Counted from the first letter of the stretch, positions 35,762-47,980 are shown. The stretch: 64,000 nucleotides of DNA from Vitis vinifera (GCF_030704535.1 NC_081818.1:26079001-26143000); one strand, 5' to 3'. Notes: a model not told the origin generated them from the sequence alone. Program-made: numbers and translations.

Positions 35762-37632
35762 ATGGCTAATAACAACGTCTTCATTCAACTTCTTTTTCTT
35801 ATCATCACCTCCTCAGGGTTTCTTTTCCATGATACCATTAAAGTTGGCTCCTGCCAGGGTGATCATCAAAGGGGTTGCGTTGACACAGAGAAGGTGGCTC
35901 TTCTCAAGTTCAAACAAGGCCTCACAGATACATCGGATCGGCTCTCATCTTGGGTCGGGGAAGACTGCTGCAAATGGAGAGGCGTGGTCTGCAACAACAG
36001 GAGCCGTCATGTCATCAAACTCACACTGCGTTATCTTGATGCTGATGGAACAGAAGGCGAGTTGGGTGGTAAGATCAGTCCTGCTTTGCTTGAATTGAAA
36101 TATTTGAATTACTTAGACTTGAGCATGAACAATTTTGGAGGGACTCCAATCCCCAAGTTCATTGGTTCGTTGGAGAAGTTGAGATATCTCAATCTCTCTG
36201 GTGCATCCTTCGGTGGACCTATTCCTCCACAACTTGGAAATCTTTCCAGCCTGCACTACCTTGATCTCAAGGAATACTTCGATGAGTCAAACCAGAATGA
36301 TCTTCATTGGATATCGGGTCTTACTTCGTTAAGACACCTTAATTTAGGAGGTGTAGATCTAAGCCAGGCTGCAGCTTATTGGCTTCAAGCTGTTAGCAAG
36401 CTTCCTTCTCTTTCCGAGTTGCACCTACCTGCTTGTGCACTTGCAGACCTTCCTCCCTCTCTTCCATTTTCCAATCTGATCACATCTCTTTCAATCATCG
36501 ATCTTTCCAACAATGGTTTCAACTCCACAATACCCCACTGGTTATTCCAGATGAGGAATCTTGTGTATCTAGATCTCAGTTCCAACAATCTACGAGGCTC
36601 AATTCTTGATGCTTTTGCAAACGGGACTTCTATTGAAAGATTAAGAAACATGGGTAGTCTGTGCAATTTGAAAACATTGATCCTTTCTCAGAACGATTTG
36701 AATGGGGAAATAACTGAACTGATTGATGTTTTATCTGGGTGCAACAGTAGTTGGTTAGAGACGCTGGATCTGGGCTTCAATGATCTGGGTGGTTTTCTTC
36801 CTAATTCCCTAGGAAAACTCCATAACTTGAAGTCTCTTTGGCTTTGGGATAACTCCTTTGTAGGCTCCATTCCGAGTTCAATTGGAAACTTATCGTATTT
36901 GGAAGAATTGTACCTCTCAGATAACTCAATGAATGGGACCATCCCTGAAACTCTTGGACGACTTTCCAAGTTGGTTGCGATAGAGCTATCTGAGAATCCT
37001 CTGACGGGAGTTGTAACAGAGGCTCATTTTTCAAATCTTACAAGTTTAAAGGAGTTTTCAAACTACAGAGGGACTCCAAGAGTTTCCCTGGTTTTTAATA
37101 TCAATCCTGAGTGGATTCCTCCCTTTAAACTCAGCCTCCTCAGAATAAGATCATGCCAATTGGGTCCCAAGTTTCCCGCATGGCTTAGAAATCAAACTGA
37201 GCTCACCGATGTTGTGCTCAATAATGCTGGGATCTCAGACAGCATACCAAAGTGGTTTTGGAAGTTGGATTTGCATCTTGATGAGCTGGACATCGGTTCT
37301 AATAACCTGGGTGGCAGGGTGCCAAACTCAATGAAGTTTCTTCCTGAATCCACCGTTGATTTGAGTGAAAACAACTTTCAGGGGCCTTTGCCACTATGGT
37401 CATCCAACGTGACGAAACTGTATTTGAATGACAATTTCTTTTCTAGCCATATCCCTCTGGAGTATGGTGAAAGAATGTCCATGGTGACAGATCTAGATCT
37501 CTCCAATAATGATCTAAATGGCACCATTCCCCTCTCCTTCGGGAAACTAAATAATTTATTGACCCTTGTCATCTCAAACAATCATTTTTCTGGAGGAATT
37601 CCAGAGTTTTGGAATGGTTTACCTTACCTCTA
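35762..37632 (+). pseudogene. Interrupted RLP, 5' block (signal peptide to about LRR 20)
   Basis: 623 complete codons are open up to WNGLPYLY, where the reading frame runs into the LTR and stops about 27 codons later. The N-terminal cap cysteines are all present (CVDTEK; DCCKWRGVVC). Very similar to 62626-63085 in its last 380 bp. Confidence 0.93.
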
Positions 37633-38399
37633 TGTTGTCACCTCGCGTATCCGGTGGTCCACGTTGCTGCTAGATGGATGGACACGTGATTCTCAACACA
37701 CAAGGGGTTCTTGATTCAGCGGTTGCACCTGCAAAAGGCATCCGGACAGGGTGTCCGGACGCACCCTCCGATGGTTTTGTTAGCCATGGTGAAAGAGAGA
37801 TATATAAATTAGTTGGCCTTTTACTAGGTATCAAGAGGTTACCAGGGGATCCCTTCTTCTTCGTGTGAAGGCATATATATACAGCTTCAGGGGTACTGCT
37901 CCTTTCATTAATGGTGAGGAGATATTTTATGTTGTGATGATGATAATAGGTGTCAGTAGGAGCCCTATCATCCTACGAATGGCTGTCAGAGACCATGGTA
38001 GGTGATGCGGCTGTCAGAGATCGTGGGAAGTGATTATGTAGAATGATCGTAGGAAGTGACTTGCTGTCACTTCCTCTTGTCTTCTCATTCTGCAGGTGAT
38101 GGGATGTGGGCCATGGCTGCTTGTTGTGATTGCATGTAAGACTCGCTTTACTTTAATTGACCATCCAGATGATTTATATCCGGATGGCCCATGCTGATTA
38201 TCCGGATGTGTTGTGGAGACTATCCGGACGTTTACGCTCTGCCAGCGTCGTTTGCTCTTCCTTGCGGCGGTCCGGATAGGATAACTGCACCATGCATATC
38301 CTTAGGGGAATCCGGATGATGATGGTCCGGCTGATAATACGTGTCACGCGTCACCATGAGCTGCGTGCCACGTATTTCCCAAGGGGAGGGGTCCCTACA
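37633..38399 (-). repeat. 3' LTR of the Gypsy element (767 bp)
   Basis: TGTTGTCACC...GTCCCTACA, the same length as 47209-47975. TCCGGA and ATCCGGAT words recur throughout. Confidence 0.95.
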
Positions 38400-38605
38400 T
38401 TGCCCCCCTTTTTAACTTGCCTATTTTGCCAGAAAAAATGGGCGGGTTAAAAATAACTGGCTTTTGAAAATTGAAGAGGTCCCTTCGTCTGACTGGGCCA
38501 CGTGGCGAGTGGGGGTGCGGAAGCCAAAAAGGTATTTATGAGGAGCCGCCGACCCTGTATATCCCCAGGCAATATGTCGTTTCAATGATAACATGGTTGT
38601 CCTGC

Positions 38606-38613
38606 TATAAATA
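38606..38613 (+). promoter_or_regulatory. TATA box for the antisense ORF
   Basis: TATAAATA in the context GCTATAAATAGGGCA, about 475 nt upstream of the aORF ATG and 207 bp outside the LTR. It is followed by a C/T-rich leader (TCTTCTTCTTC near 38798). Confidence 0.6.
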
Positions 38614-39080
38614 GGGCACTGTACCTCTTTTTGCACTTTTTCCTACTGCATTCTCTTGAGAGCCTTTTCTTCTCCTTGCTTTTTCTGTGCCCTTTGCTTC
38701 TCTGAAAAAAAACCTTTGAAAGCTCTTTTGTACCGGTGTTTTTGTATCGCGACTTCGTTTGTTTGCTGCTGGTGATCTTGTACCGAGACAGTAACCGTTC
38801 TTCTTCTTCAAAGCTTTATTTGGTACGTACCTCTTTGCTACTGTCATTCCTTTGGTTGCGTTTGCTGGTTCTTTAAACTTGGTTTCTGTCGTGCTTGGGC
38901 ATTGTTTTGGGCAAGTCGTTTGCAATTGTTGTTGAATGTTGGTACTTTGCTGGTGTTCGGGGGGTTTTTGAGGGGTTTTTCTGACTGCTTTGGGTTAGGG
39001 TTTGTGTATTTTCTGACTGCTTGGTTTGAACCGTTGCATTGCTTTTGTATGTAGATTTTGGTTTGGCTTTGTGGTAAGAA

Positions 39081-41467
39081 ATGGCTCCAAAAAAGACTGT
39101 TTCATCTGTCCGGGTTAGCGAGGCTGGCGAAAAGGCGATAGACAAATTAGATGTGAAGGAATTCCGGGAGCGGTTCTGCATCCCAAATGACGTATATATA
39201 AATTTGGTGAACGAGGAGGCGACTATGCCTACTGAGAAAGGTGAAGAAAACGTTATCCTCTTCACAAAGGAACAATTCAACGCGGGGCTTCGATTTCCTC
39301 TGCCGGCGTTGTTCAAGGAATTCCTCCACTTCTCTCAGGTTCCACCCATCTTCATTCACCCCAACCTTGTCCGGGTGCTGATGGGATGCAGCATCATCAA
39401 CATGCTGTACAGCCTCGACCTTACGCTTCTGGAAGTGTTCTTTATCTATTCCCTGAAGAAAGCAAAAAATGATATTTTCAGTGTGTCCGCGCACCTGCCC
39501 TCCCTTCAAGTGGTGATAGAGCTGCCAGATTCGACAAAGGGAGGGGCGAAGGGGCTGGTGGCAGTCCGGGGTGGATGGGCGGGCCTATCGGAGCGTGTGT
39601 CGAGGCCCTTTTCTCCAAATTATACCCTAAAAATTCCGGGTATTCTTGTTTTGCGATTCTTTGTCCGGATTTTACTTTGCTGACTTTTTGCTAATTTTTC
39701 GGACGGGATTCTCACCTTTTGTTGCTGTTAATGCAGGTCTGGAATTGAGGGGCCACCTTGTGGATTGGGTGGAAAAGGCGTCCTTCGCCTGTGTCTGCAA
39801 ATTATTCGAGATAGATCCCAAGGAGAGGGCCTACAAGACATTGCTTTCCGCGCGGAATTTGATAGTGGTCGTCCGGGAGTCCCAGGAATATGTTATCAAT
39901 ATTCTCCCCAGGAAACTAGCAAAGGATGAGATAGTACCTGGGGAGCATTATACTCTGAAGGAGCTCCCCCTGTACCAGGAAGCTAAAGAGGCTGATGGTG
40001 AAAGACGGCGAAAGCTCCTGGAGGATCGAGATTAGAAAAAAAAATGAAGGCACTATCCGGAAGGTTCCCAGACAGAAGCCGGGTCCGGACTCTCCTCCAA
40101 AGAAAACTCCAGTAAAAAGGAGGAAGCTGGTGAAGAAGCATGGGAAGGATGTGAAGGAGCCTACTCCTCCCAAGGAGTTTCCTCCTCCGCAAATTACCTA
40201 TGAGGGGGAAGTAATGATAGAGGAGCCAATAAACGCTGCTCCGCATTCTATCTCAAGCGGCCCCGGACGCATGTCGGGGTTAAACCATTCGGGCACTTCC
40301 TTGGCTGCGGTTGCGCGTCTGGCTAACGTGGCTGAGGAAGCTGCATCTATCAACCGTCCGGGCAACCTTAATCCGGATGCTGATGCAGCTGAAACAACCC
40401 CGTTGGAGGAAGCGGGGGCAAAAAGCCAAAGTCAGCCTTCCGAAGACCCGGATCGCTTGGCCATAGTCCCGGTGAAAGGGACTCCTTGGGCGGCTTCAAG
40501 AGCGGCAGCAAGAGATTGAAGTTAGCTGCGCTTCTGCCCATGACACTCATCCGGATGGAGGCGAGGTGGAAATGGCAACTGAGACCTCGGCCGCCCCGGT
40601 AATAATTCCGGCTGAAGATGTATCCGGACAGATGCGTCTGGACAAAGATGTGGAGGTCCCGAATCCGGGACAAGAGTCACCTTCTGTTTCCTCATCTGAG
40701 GAGGAACCCACTGACAATGCAGCTCCTGCTAGCCCTTTTAGCTACGCGGAGTTGGAAGTTAAGCTAAAGCAAATTACACCTGACTGGAAAGCCATCAAGC
40801 CTTCTGCTAAGATGTTTGATATGATAGAAACGGTATACCGTTGTCTTGTGCTTTTGCTTTTTGACTCTTTGTTGCACTAATGTGTTTTTTTGTAGTACGA
40901 TTTATGTCTTTGCTTTTCTTGTTTGCGTGTCAGCTGGTGAGGGGCCTCCGCGGCATGGCTCAACAACACGATCTTTTTACTCAGCTGCTGCAGACTGCAG
41001 ACTATATGAGGACCTTCTCCTCTCGGCGCCAGGAGATTGAAAATCAGCTGCGTCTGAGAATGGAGGAGGCTGAGGCCAGTCTATGCACCCTGCGAGAGGA
41101 AAATGAAGCCCTCCGAGTGGAGTTGGCTGAGGCGAAGAGTCGAGAAGAATCGACTGCGAGCCGCCTACATGAGACGGAAGGTGAGGCAGCCTGGCTGAAG
41201 GATGAAGTGAGTCAACTCCGGACAGAATTTTCGAATGAAAAGAAACAGAAGGAAGACTTGCAGCTGCGCCTGGATGTGCAAAAAGAAGAACTTGAACGGG
41301 AGTTTGATGTGGAAAGGGAGGAACTTGCAGCGGACTACCAGCAACAAGTGGATGATACATTTATCTTTGGGTATCGCTGCTGCATGAAGAAGAACGGCAT
41401 CAAGCGAGATACCCCTTCAATTCCTCCGGGTGAAGAGAAGAAGCTCTATGAGAAGCCCGCTCCCTGA
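39081..41467 (+). pseudogene. Antisense extra ORF (aORF) of the Gypsy element, spliced, two frameshifts
   Basis: On the strand opposite to gag-pol, ATG 39081 (MAPKKTVSSVRVSEAGEKAI) opens a protein with RFCIPNDVYINLVNEEA and FLHFSQVPPIFIHPNLVRVL, the type of domain annotated as putative gypsy-type transposon protein. Two introns with GT/AG ends keep the frame: 39640-39736 (97 bp) and 40833-40933 (101 bp). Exons: 39081-39639; 39737-40832 (with frameshifts near 40025-40036 and 40505); and 40934-41467. The middle is basic and proline-rich (KKTPVKRRKLVKKH). The last exon is a coiled coil (EEAEASLCTLREENEALRVE; KKQKEDLQLRLDVQKEELER) ending FGYRCCMKKNGIKRDTPSIP. The function of such ORFs is not known. 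The frameshifts suggest this copy is inactive. Confidence 0.8.
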
Positions 41468-41560
41468 TAGTTTATCTCTTTTTGCAATTTTTCTGCTGTA
41501 ATTTTTTCTTCTGTATTTTTGTGGTCTGGAGATCTCTTTGTAATTATACTTATTCATATC

Positions 41561-41566
41561 AATAAA
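41561..41566 (+). terminator. Poly(A) signal of the antisense ORF
   Basis: AATAAA lies about 94 nt after the aORF stop and 38 nt from the end of gag-pol, which converges from the other strand. Confidence 0.55.
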
Positions 41567-41603
41567 AACATATTTCTTTCTCATTTGTACTCGTGTATAC
41601 TTT

Positions 41604-44600
41604 TTATTGATAGTATTGCTTTAAATTGGACACATTCCATGGTCTAAGTAATGGAGTGCCATCTAGCTTTTGTAAATGATAGGCTCCATTTTCATTTGCC
41701 TTAGACACTATGTAGGGTCCTTCCCAATTGGCTTGGAACTTTCCAGCGCCTACTTCAGTAGTATTTTCAAAAACTTTTCTAAGTACTAGCGTACCATTTT
41801 TTAAGTTTCTGGGCCTGACTTTTCGATTGTAATGCGCTGATGCCCTTTGTTGATAATCTGCCATCCGGATGGCCGCGCTTTCTCTGATTTCGTCTGCCCA
41901 GTCCAAATTTCTTCCTAGTTCCGTGTTGGCATCTTCTTGTTCTGCTGCATCGGTCCGGATAGTAGGAAGACCTATTTCAGTGGGAATGACTGCATCCATT
42001 CCATATGTGAGGGCGAAAGGAGTGTTTCCTGTCGGTCATCCGGGTGTGGTTCGATAGGCCCACAGGACGCCGGGTAGCTCCTCCACCCACTTCCCTTTGG
42101 CTTGCTCGAGCCTTTTCTTTAAGGCATTGATTAGAGTTTTGTTTGTGGCTTCCGCCTGCCCATTGCTTTGAGGATAGCGTGGCGTGGAGTATGAATTCCG
42201 GATATTCAGTTCTGAACAGAAATTCCTGAATGCAATGCTGTCAAATTGTGGACCATTGTCAGCTATGATGATTTGGGGAATTCCAAAGCGGCAAACAATG
42301 TTCTTCCATACGAATTTGGTGACATCTTTATCTTTGATGCTTGCATATGCTTCAGCTTCTACCCATTTACTGAAGTAATCAGTGGCGACAAGGAGGAATT
42401 TCTTCTGGGCAGGTGCTGTTGGGAGGGGTCCCACTATGTCCATGCCCCACTGCGCGAAAGGCCATGGGCCTGATACCGATTTCAATGCTGCTAATGGCAT
42501 ATGTGGAATGGGAGCGTATCTTTGACACTTATCACACTTTTGGACATATGCTGCTGCGTCTTTCTTCATTGTTGGCCAATAGTATCCCTGTGAATGAGCT
42601 CTATGTGCCAGGGATCGTCCTCCCGTATGATTTCCGCATATTCCTTCATGTAATTCAGCTAGCACATACTGGGCTTCTGAATGCCCAAGACAGCGAAGAT
42701 AAGGCCCTGTGAAGGATCGCTTGTACAGGTGTCCCCCGATCAGGGTGAAACGGGCAGCTTGCACCCGGATTTTGTGTGCTTGTTTAAGATCTTCGGGTAA
42801 AGTGCCTGCCCGGAGATATTCTGCAATATTATGCGTCCATTCTTGATCATCCGTTTGGTTTGCCTCAATGGTGTTGCAAGTGGAATCTTCTGCGACAAAG
42901 GGATTGGCTTGCACATGTATGGGCAGTAGAATGGCTTCTTTGATAGGGAGGGAGGCAGCTATGCCGGCCAAAGCGTCAGCGTGCCTATTGTCAGCTCGCC
43001 TAATTTTTTCGATTGTCCACTCGGTGAATTGCTGTAAGGTGCTTCTTGCTTTGGCCAAGTATCGTGCCATGCGTGCGTCCTTAGCCTCATATTCTTTCTG
43101 GACATGCCTTACCACTAGTTGCGAGTCACTGTAGATCCGGAGTTTGGAGACGGATAGAGCAAGGGCGAGGTCCAATCCGGACAGGATGGCCTCGTATTCT
43201 GCTTCATTGTTAGACGCGGAGAATCCCAGCCGGATGGCTTGTTCCAAATGTTCCCCAGTTGGGGACTGCAATAAGAGCCCGACTCTAGAGCCTGATGAGC
43301 GTGAAGCTCCGTCAACCCGTAGAGTCCACCACTCCTGTTCACTTTATTCGTGGTGCTGGTTGGGTCTCCGTGAATATTCGAGCATGAAGTCGGCCATTAC
43401 TTGGCCTTTTTTGGATAATCTGGGTTGGAATTCGATTCCAAATTCACTCAATTCGATGGCCCATTGTAGCATTCGCCCAGTTAAATCTGGTTTGTGCAGA
43501 ATGCTACGAAGGGGTTGGTCGGTCAGTACAATCACTGGGTGGGCTTGAAAATAGGGCCGGAGTTTTTGGGCAGCGCTTCGAAGGGCTAAGGCTGTTAGCT
43601 CCATTTTTGAATATCTGGTTTCTACGTCTGCCAATGCCCTACTGACATAGTAGATGGGCTTCTGCTCCTTAGGTGATGGGCAGCGGAATAGCACGGCACT
43701 GATTGCCCATTCTGACACTGCCAGATACATGTATAATTTCTCTTTTGGGATGGGGCTACTCAAGATGGGCGGTTGCATAAGACAATGTTTAATTCTTTCC
43801 AAGGCGTTTTGGCAATTGTCCGTCCACCCGTGCGTTCCAGCTTCTCGTATTGCTAAGAAGAAGGGTCGCAACTCATCAGTAAAGCGGGCTATGAAACGTC
43901 CTAACGCAACGAGCTTGCCTGTGAGGCGTTGTAACTCCTTTTTGCTCCTGGGAGAAGGTGTCTCCATGACTGCTTTGACTTGATCCGGGCTGACTTCTAT
44001 GCCTCTTTGGCTGACCATAAATCCCAGAAATTTGCCAGCACTCACGCCAAAGGCACATTTGGAAGGATTTAGCTTCATGCCATATTTTCGCAAGAGATAA
44101 AAAACTTCTTGTAAATGGAGGATATGCTGCTCTCGAGTTTTGCTTTTAATCACGATATCGTCAATGTATACCTCGACCGAGCGGCCTATCAGAGGTTTGA
44201 AGATTTTAGTCATCAATCTTTGATACGTGGCGCCAGCGTTTTTGAGTCCGAATGGCATGACTTTGTAGCAATAGAGGCCGTGTGGCGTTATGAATGCTGT
44301 TTTTTCTTCGTCATCCGGGGACATGGGGATTTGATGATATCCGGAGAAGGCATCCAAGAAAGAGAGCATCCCCTGCCCGGAAGTGGAATCCACAATCTGA
44401 TCTATTCGCGGCAAGGGGAAACTGTCCTTTGGACACGCATTGTTGAGATTGGTATAATCTACACAAACTCGCCATTTTCCTTCTTTTTTGGGTACCACTA
44501 CTACGTTTGCCAGCCAATCCGGATAAGAAACTTCTTTGATGAATCCGGCTTCGAGCAATTTATCGATCTCGTTCCGGATGATTCTTTGTCTATCCGGGTG

Positions 44601-47153
44601 GAAGCGCCTAATCCTCTGCCGGACGGGTCTGGCAGTTAAAAAGACGTTAAGCCTGTGAGATGCAATGGAGGGATGAATTCCCTTTATGTCAGAATGTGCC
44701 CACGCGAAGATGTCATGGTTCTGTCTGAGGATTTTTTGCATGCCCTGAGTTTCTTCTTGTGTCATGAGGGAACTGATATTTGTGAGGTGATCGCTTTCCT
44801 CCGAAATTTGGATTGTTTGTAAGGGATCTGCTACCGGGGGATCTTTGTCCGCCGGACCCAATAATTGCTATTGGTCGTGCGCAATGCTAGGTTCAGGGGG
44901 AGATGCATCCTCCTGGTTAGCGACTGTTTCACGTGCTATTTGATAGCACTGGCGAGCAGCTAATTGGCTGCCATACAAGTCAGTTTGCCCTTCGTCGGTG
45001 AGGAAACTCACCATTTGATGATATGTGGAAGGGATAGCTTTCATGTAGTGAAACCATGTGCGTCCCAAGATGACATTGAAGGGTGACAACTCTTGTACCA
45101 CCGAGAATTGCACGTTGAGAGTGACTGGGCCAGCTCGAACCGGCAGTATAATGTCTCCTAAGGATGTTGTTGATGACCCGTTGAATTCGGATAAGATTCG
45201 TCCGGGGTTTTCGAGACCCGCGAGACTATGTCCCATATGGCCCACGACTGATGCTTGCACCAGATCGGCTGAACTGCCTGGGTCGACCAAGATACGTCTT
45301 ACATCGAAATCTCCTATTTCTAGGGAGAGGATGAGGGCATCGCGATGTGGTTGTAGCGTCCGGATGGGATCTGCTGGTGGGAAAATGATTGTCCCATCTA
45401 TGGGGCGAGGGCCTTCTCCAGTGAGACCCGGCCGGATAGAATTAATGTGTTCGCGTATTGACGCGGCTCGCAGCAATTTCTGCCTTTTCCGCCTGGAATC
45501 GTACTCCTCGTCCGATGGGCCCCCATTGATATAGTTTATGACAGCCTTGGGGGCGACTGGGGCCCTTGGGGCCCTAGAGTTATGATGCTGTGATGCGTCC
45601 CTTCCTCCAGTATCTGAGCGGAGGTACTGTTTTAAATGTCCTGCTTTGATGAGCCTTTCAACTAGATATTGGAGGGACCGACATGTCTTTGTTGTATGAC
45701 CATGGTCTTTGTGGAAGGCGCATTTCTTGCTGCGGTCTCTCATGGATGGGTCCGTTTCGAGGGGTCTAGGCCACCTGAAATCGGACAACCCTTGGATCAT
45801 TGGGAGAAGTTTTTCGTATGACACGGATAGGGGTGTGATGGGCGGCCTATCCGGATGACTCGACCCGTCCTGCTTCAAGTCAACTGGTTTTGGCCGGTCC
45901 GGAGGTTTGGCATGTCTGTCCGCGTTATCTCTAGAAGCCCGTTCGGCAACCAAAACTTGCTGAGTGGCTGCACGCACGTCATCTTCGAGCATTGAATATT
46001 TGTTAGCACGTCTGAACAAATCGTCCATCGTTGTAGGAGGCTTTTTGGCCAGCGATTCGAAAAATGGAGTGCCTGGACAAATGCTTCTCTTGAAGATCTG
46101 TAGGACAGCATCCATACTGCAAACCTCTATTTGAAGTACGGCTTGTCCAAATCGTTTCACAAATTCCTTCAAAGATTCGTTGTCTCTCATTTTTATATTC
46201 TGGAGGGTGCTGATATTCTGCTTGTGTCGAGCAGAGCACAAGTACTGTCCCACGAATGCTTCAGAGAGGTCCCTGAAATTGTCGATAGAGTTAGGAAGTA
46301 GGCGATGAAACCATGAGAGGGTCTGCCCTTGAAGGCTGGCGGGGAATACTTTGCATAGCAATGCATCGTTGCCAATATCGAGCGTCATAAGCTGTCGATA
46401 GTGCATGATGTGATCGAAGGGATCGTTGGTCCCATCGTATGTGGAAAACTTTGGTACGAGGAATCCCCTTGGGGGCTCGTAATGGGTGATATGAGGGCAA
46501 AAGGGCGTGGAGAGCATGTCATCCAGCCTTTTGCTGATGGAGCCAATGGGTGGCTCGTTTGGGAGGTTTCTTCCAACTGGTCGTTCCGCTAGGTGTGAGT
46601 GAACGTTCCGCATTGCTGGGGTGACCATGGGGTCACGATGCGGAGGTACGTTCTGCACCATGGGAGCGACCATAGGATCGGGGCATGGCGCCTGGGTTGT
46701 GGCTACTGGTGGCCTTGATCTCCCAAGCTCTTGTGGGCCTAGTCTTGCGCGCATAGAACTTGACAACTGTGATTTTCTATCACGTTGTCTTTTTGCTTAA
46801 AAATGAGTGGAATCTGAGCTTTCCTCACGGGGAGCTCGAGGCATGGGTGTGCGTGGCTCATGGGGCCTTGCGTTGTATGCTCCTGGGACAGCTCTTGTTG
46901 ACCCAGGATATATTGATTCTGGCTCTGGCCTTGAGTTTGCCACCTGGCCTTTTGAGCGCTGATGACGAGGGAGACCTGACGTTGAGGCTTGAATGCGTAA
47001 CACAGCGTTTTCTTCCCTTAACCTCTCCGTCTCCTGGAGGAGAGCTCTTAGCTGTTTTTCGCTCGCCAACTGTCTTTTTTCGATGGCTTGACGCCATTCG
47101 TGATTATCTTCCTCCTCTCTACCAAATGATCGACTTTGGGAAGGTGTGACCAT
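41604..47153 (-). pseudogene. Gypsy gag-pol polyprotein, four in-frame stops
   Basis: One frame runs from ATG 47153 (MVTPSQSRSFG) to the stop at 41604, about 1,850 codons, without frameshift. Order: coiled-coil N-terminus; gag (FSTYDGTNDPFDHIMHYRQL; QTLSWFHRLL); a His/Cys motif (CAFHKDHGHTTKTC); protease (ILVDPGSSADL); reverse transcriptase (NACPKDSFPLPRIDQIVD; VYIDDIVIKSK); RNase H (YYVSRALADVETRYSKME); a second, archaeal-type RNase H (SNNEAEYEAILSGL; IYSDSQLVVRHVQ); integrase with zinc finger (CGNHTGG, KCDKCQRY) and core (WGMDIVGPLP; ADNGPQFDS; PQSNGQAEATNK); and a C-terminal part (GPYIVSKANENGAYHL). Stops: 46797 (TAA), 44868 (TAG), 43344 (TAA) and 42036 (TGA). It could not make the full polyprotein unless the stops are read through. 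Confidence 0.93.
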
Positions 47154-47190
47154 CTTTGCTAGTGCCTGAATCAAAATACAAAGTAAAGTT

Positions 47191-47208
47191 TCCCACAGAC
47201 AGCGCCAA
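47191..47208 (-). other. Primer-binding site of the Gypsy element
   Basis: TTGGCGCTGTCTGTGGGA directly follows the 5' LTR on the minus strand. It resembles the TGGCGCCGTCTGTGGGA site common in plant Tat/Ogre-type elements, with one substitution. Confidence 0.8.
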
Positions 47209-47975
47209 TGTTGTCACCTCGCGTATCCGGTGGTCCACGTTGCTGCTAGATGGATGGACATGTGATTCTCAACACACAAGGGGTTCTTGATTCAGCGGTT
47301 GCACCTGCAAAAGGCATCCGGACAGGGTGTCCGGACGCACCCTCCGATGGTTTTGTTAGCCATGGTGAAAGAGAGATATATAAATCAGTTGGCCTTTTAC
47401 TAGGTATCAAGAGGTTACCAGGGGATCCCTTCTTCTTCGTGTGAAGGCATATATATACAGCTTCAGGGGTACTGCTCCTTTCATTAATGGTGAGGAGATA
47501 TTTTATGTTGTGATGATGATAATAGGTGTCAGTAGGAGCCCTATCATCCTACGAATGGCTGTCAGAGACCATGGTAGGTGATGCGGCTGTCAGAGATCGT
47601 GGGAAGTGATTATGTAGAATGATCGTGGGAAGTGACTTGCTGTCACTTCCTCTTGTCTTCTCATTCTGCAGGTGATGGGATGTGGGCCATGGCTGCTTGT
47701 TGTGATTGCGTGTAAGACTCGCTTTACTTTAATTGACCATCCAGACGATTTATATCCGGATGGCCCATGCTGATTATCCGGATGTGTTGTGGAGACTATC
47801 CGGACATTTACGCTCTGCCAGCGTCGTTTGCTCTTCCTTGCGGCGGTCCGGATAGGATAACTGCACCATGCATATCCTTAGGGGAATCCGGATGATGATG
47901 GTCCGGCTGATAATACGTGCCACGCGTCACCATGAGCTGCGTGCCACGTATTTCCCAAGAGGAGGGGTCCCTACA
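47209..47975 (-). repeat. 5' LTR of the Gypsy element (767 bp)
   Basis: Matches 37633-38399 with about eight transitions. The primer-binding site (minus strand) directly precedes it at 47191-47208. Confidence 0.95.
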
Positions 47976-47980
47976 CTCTA

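Larger units (their letters stand above)
37633..47975 (-). mobile_element. Tat-type Ty3/Gypsy retrotransposon, target duplication CTCTA
   Basis: The 10,343-bp element has LTRs at 37633-38399 and 47209-47975 and is flanked by CTCTA (37628-37632 and 47976-47980). On the minus strand: primer site TTGGCGCTGTCTGTGGGA (47191-47208), gag-pol (47153-41604), a non-gag-pol region holding an antisense ORF, and the purine tract AAAAAGGGGGGCAA (38400-38413). By eye about eight single-base differences separate the LTRs, all transitions, close to 1%. Two RNase H regions in pol and the antisense ORF before the 3' LTR are traits of the Tat lineage. Its size is close to that of the grapevine Gret1 element, but identity with it was not tested. 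Confidence 0.94.

Noticed and set aside
38605..39316. Minus-strand ORFs in the Gypsy 3' region as genes
   Set aside because: They are shadows of the aORF leader and first exon; no domain seen.
44115..46592. Plus-strand ORFs opposite to gag-pol
   Set aside because: They mirror conserved gag, protease and reverse-transcriptase coding on the minus strand and have no features of their own.
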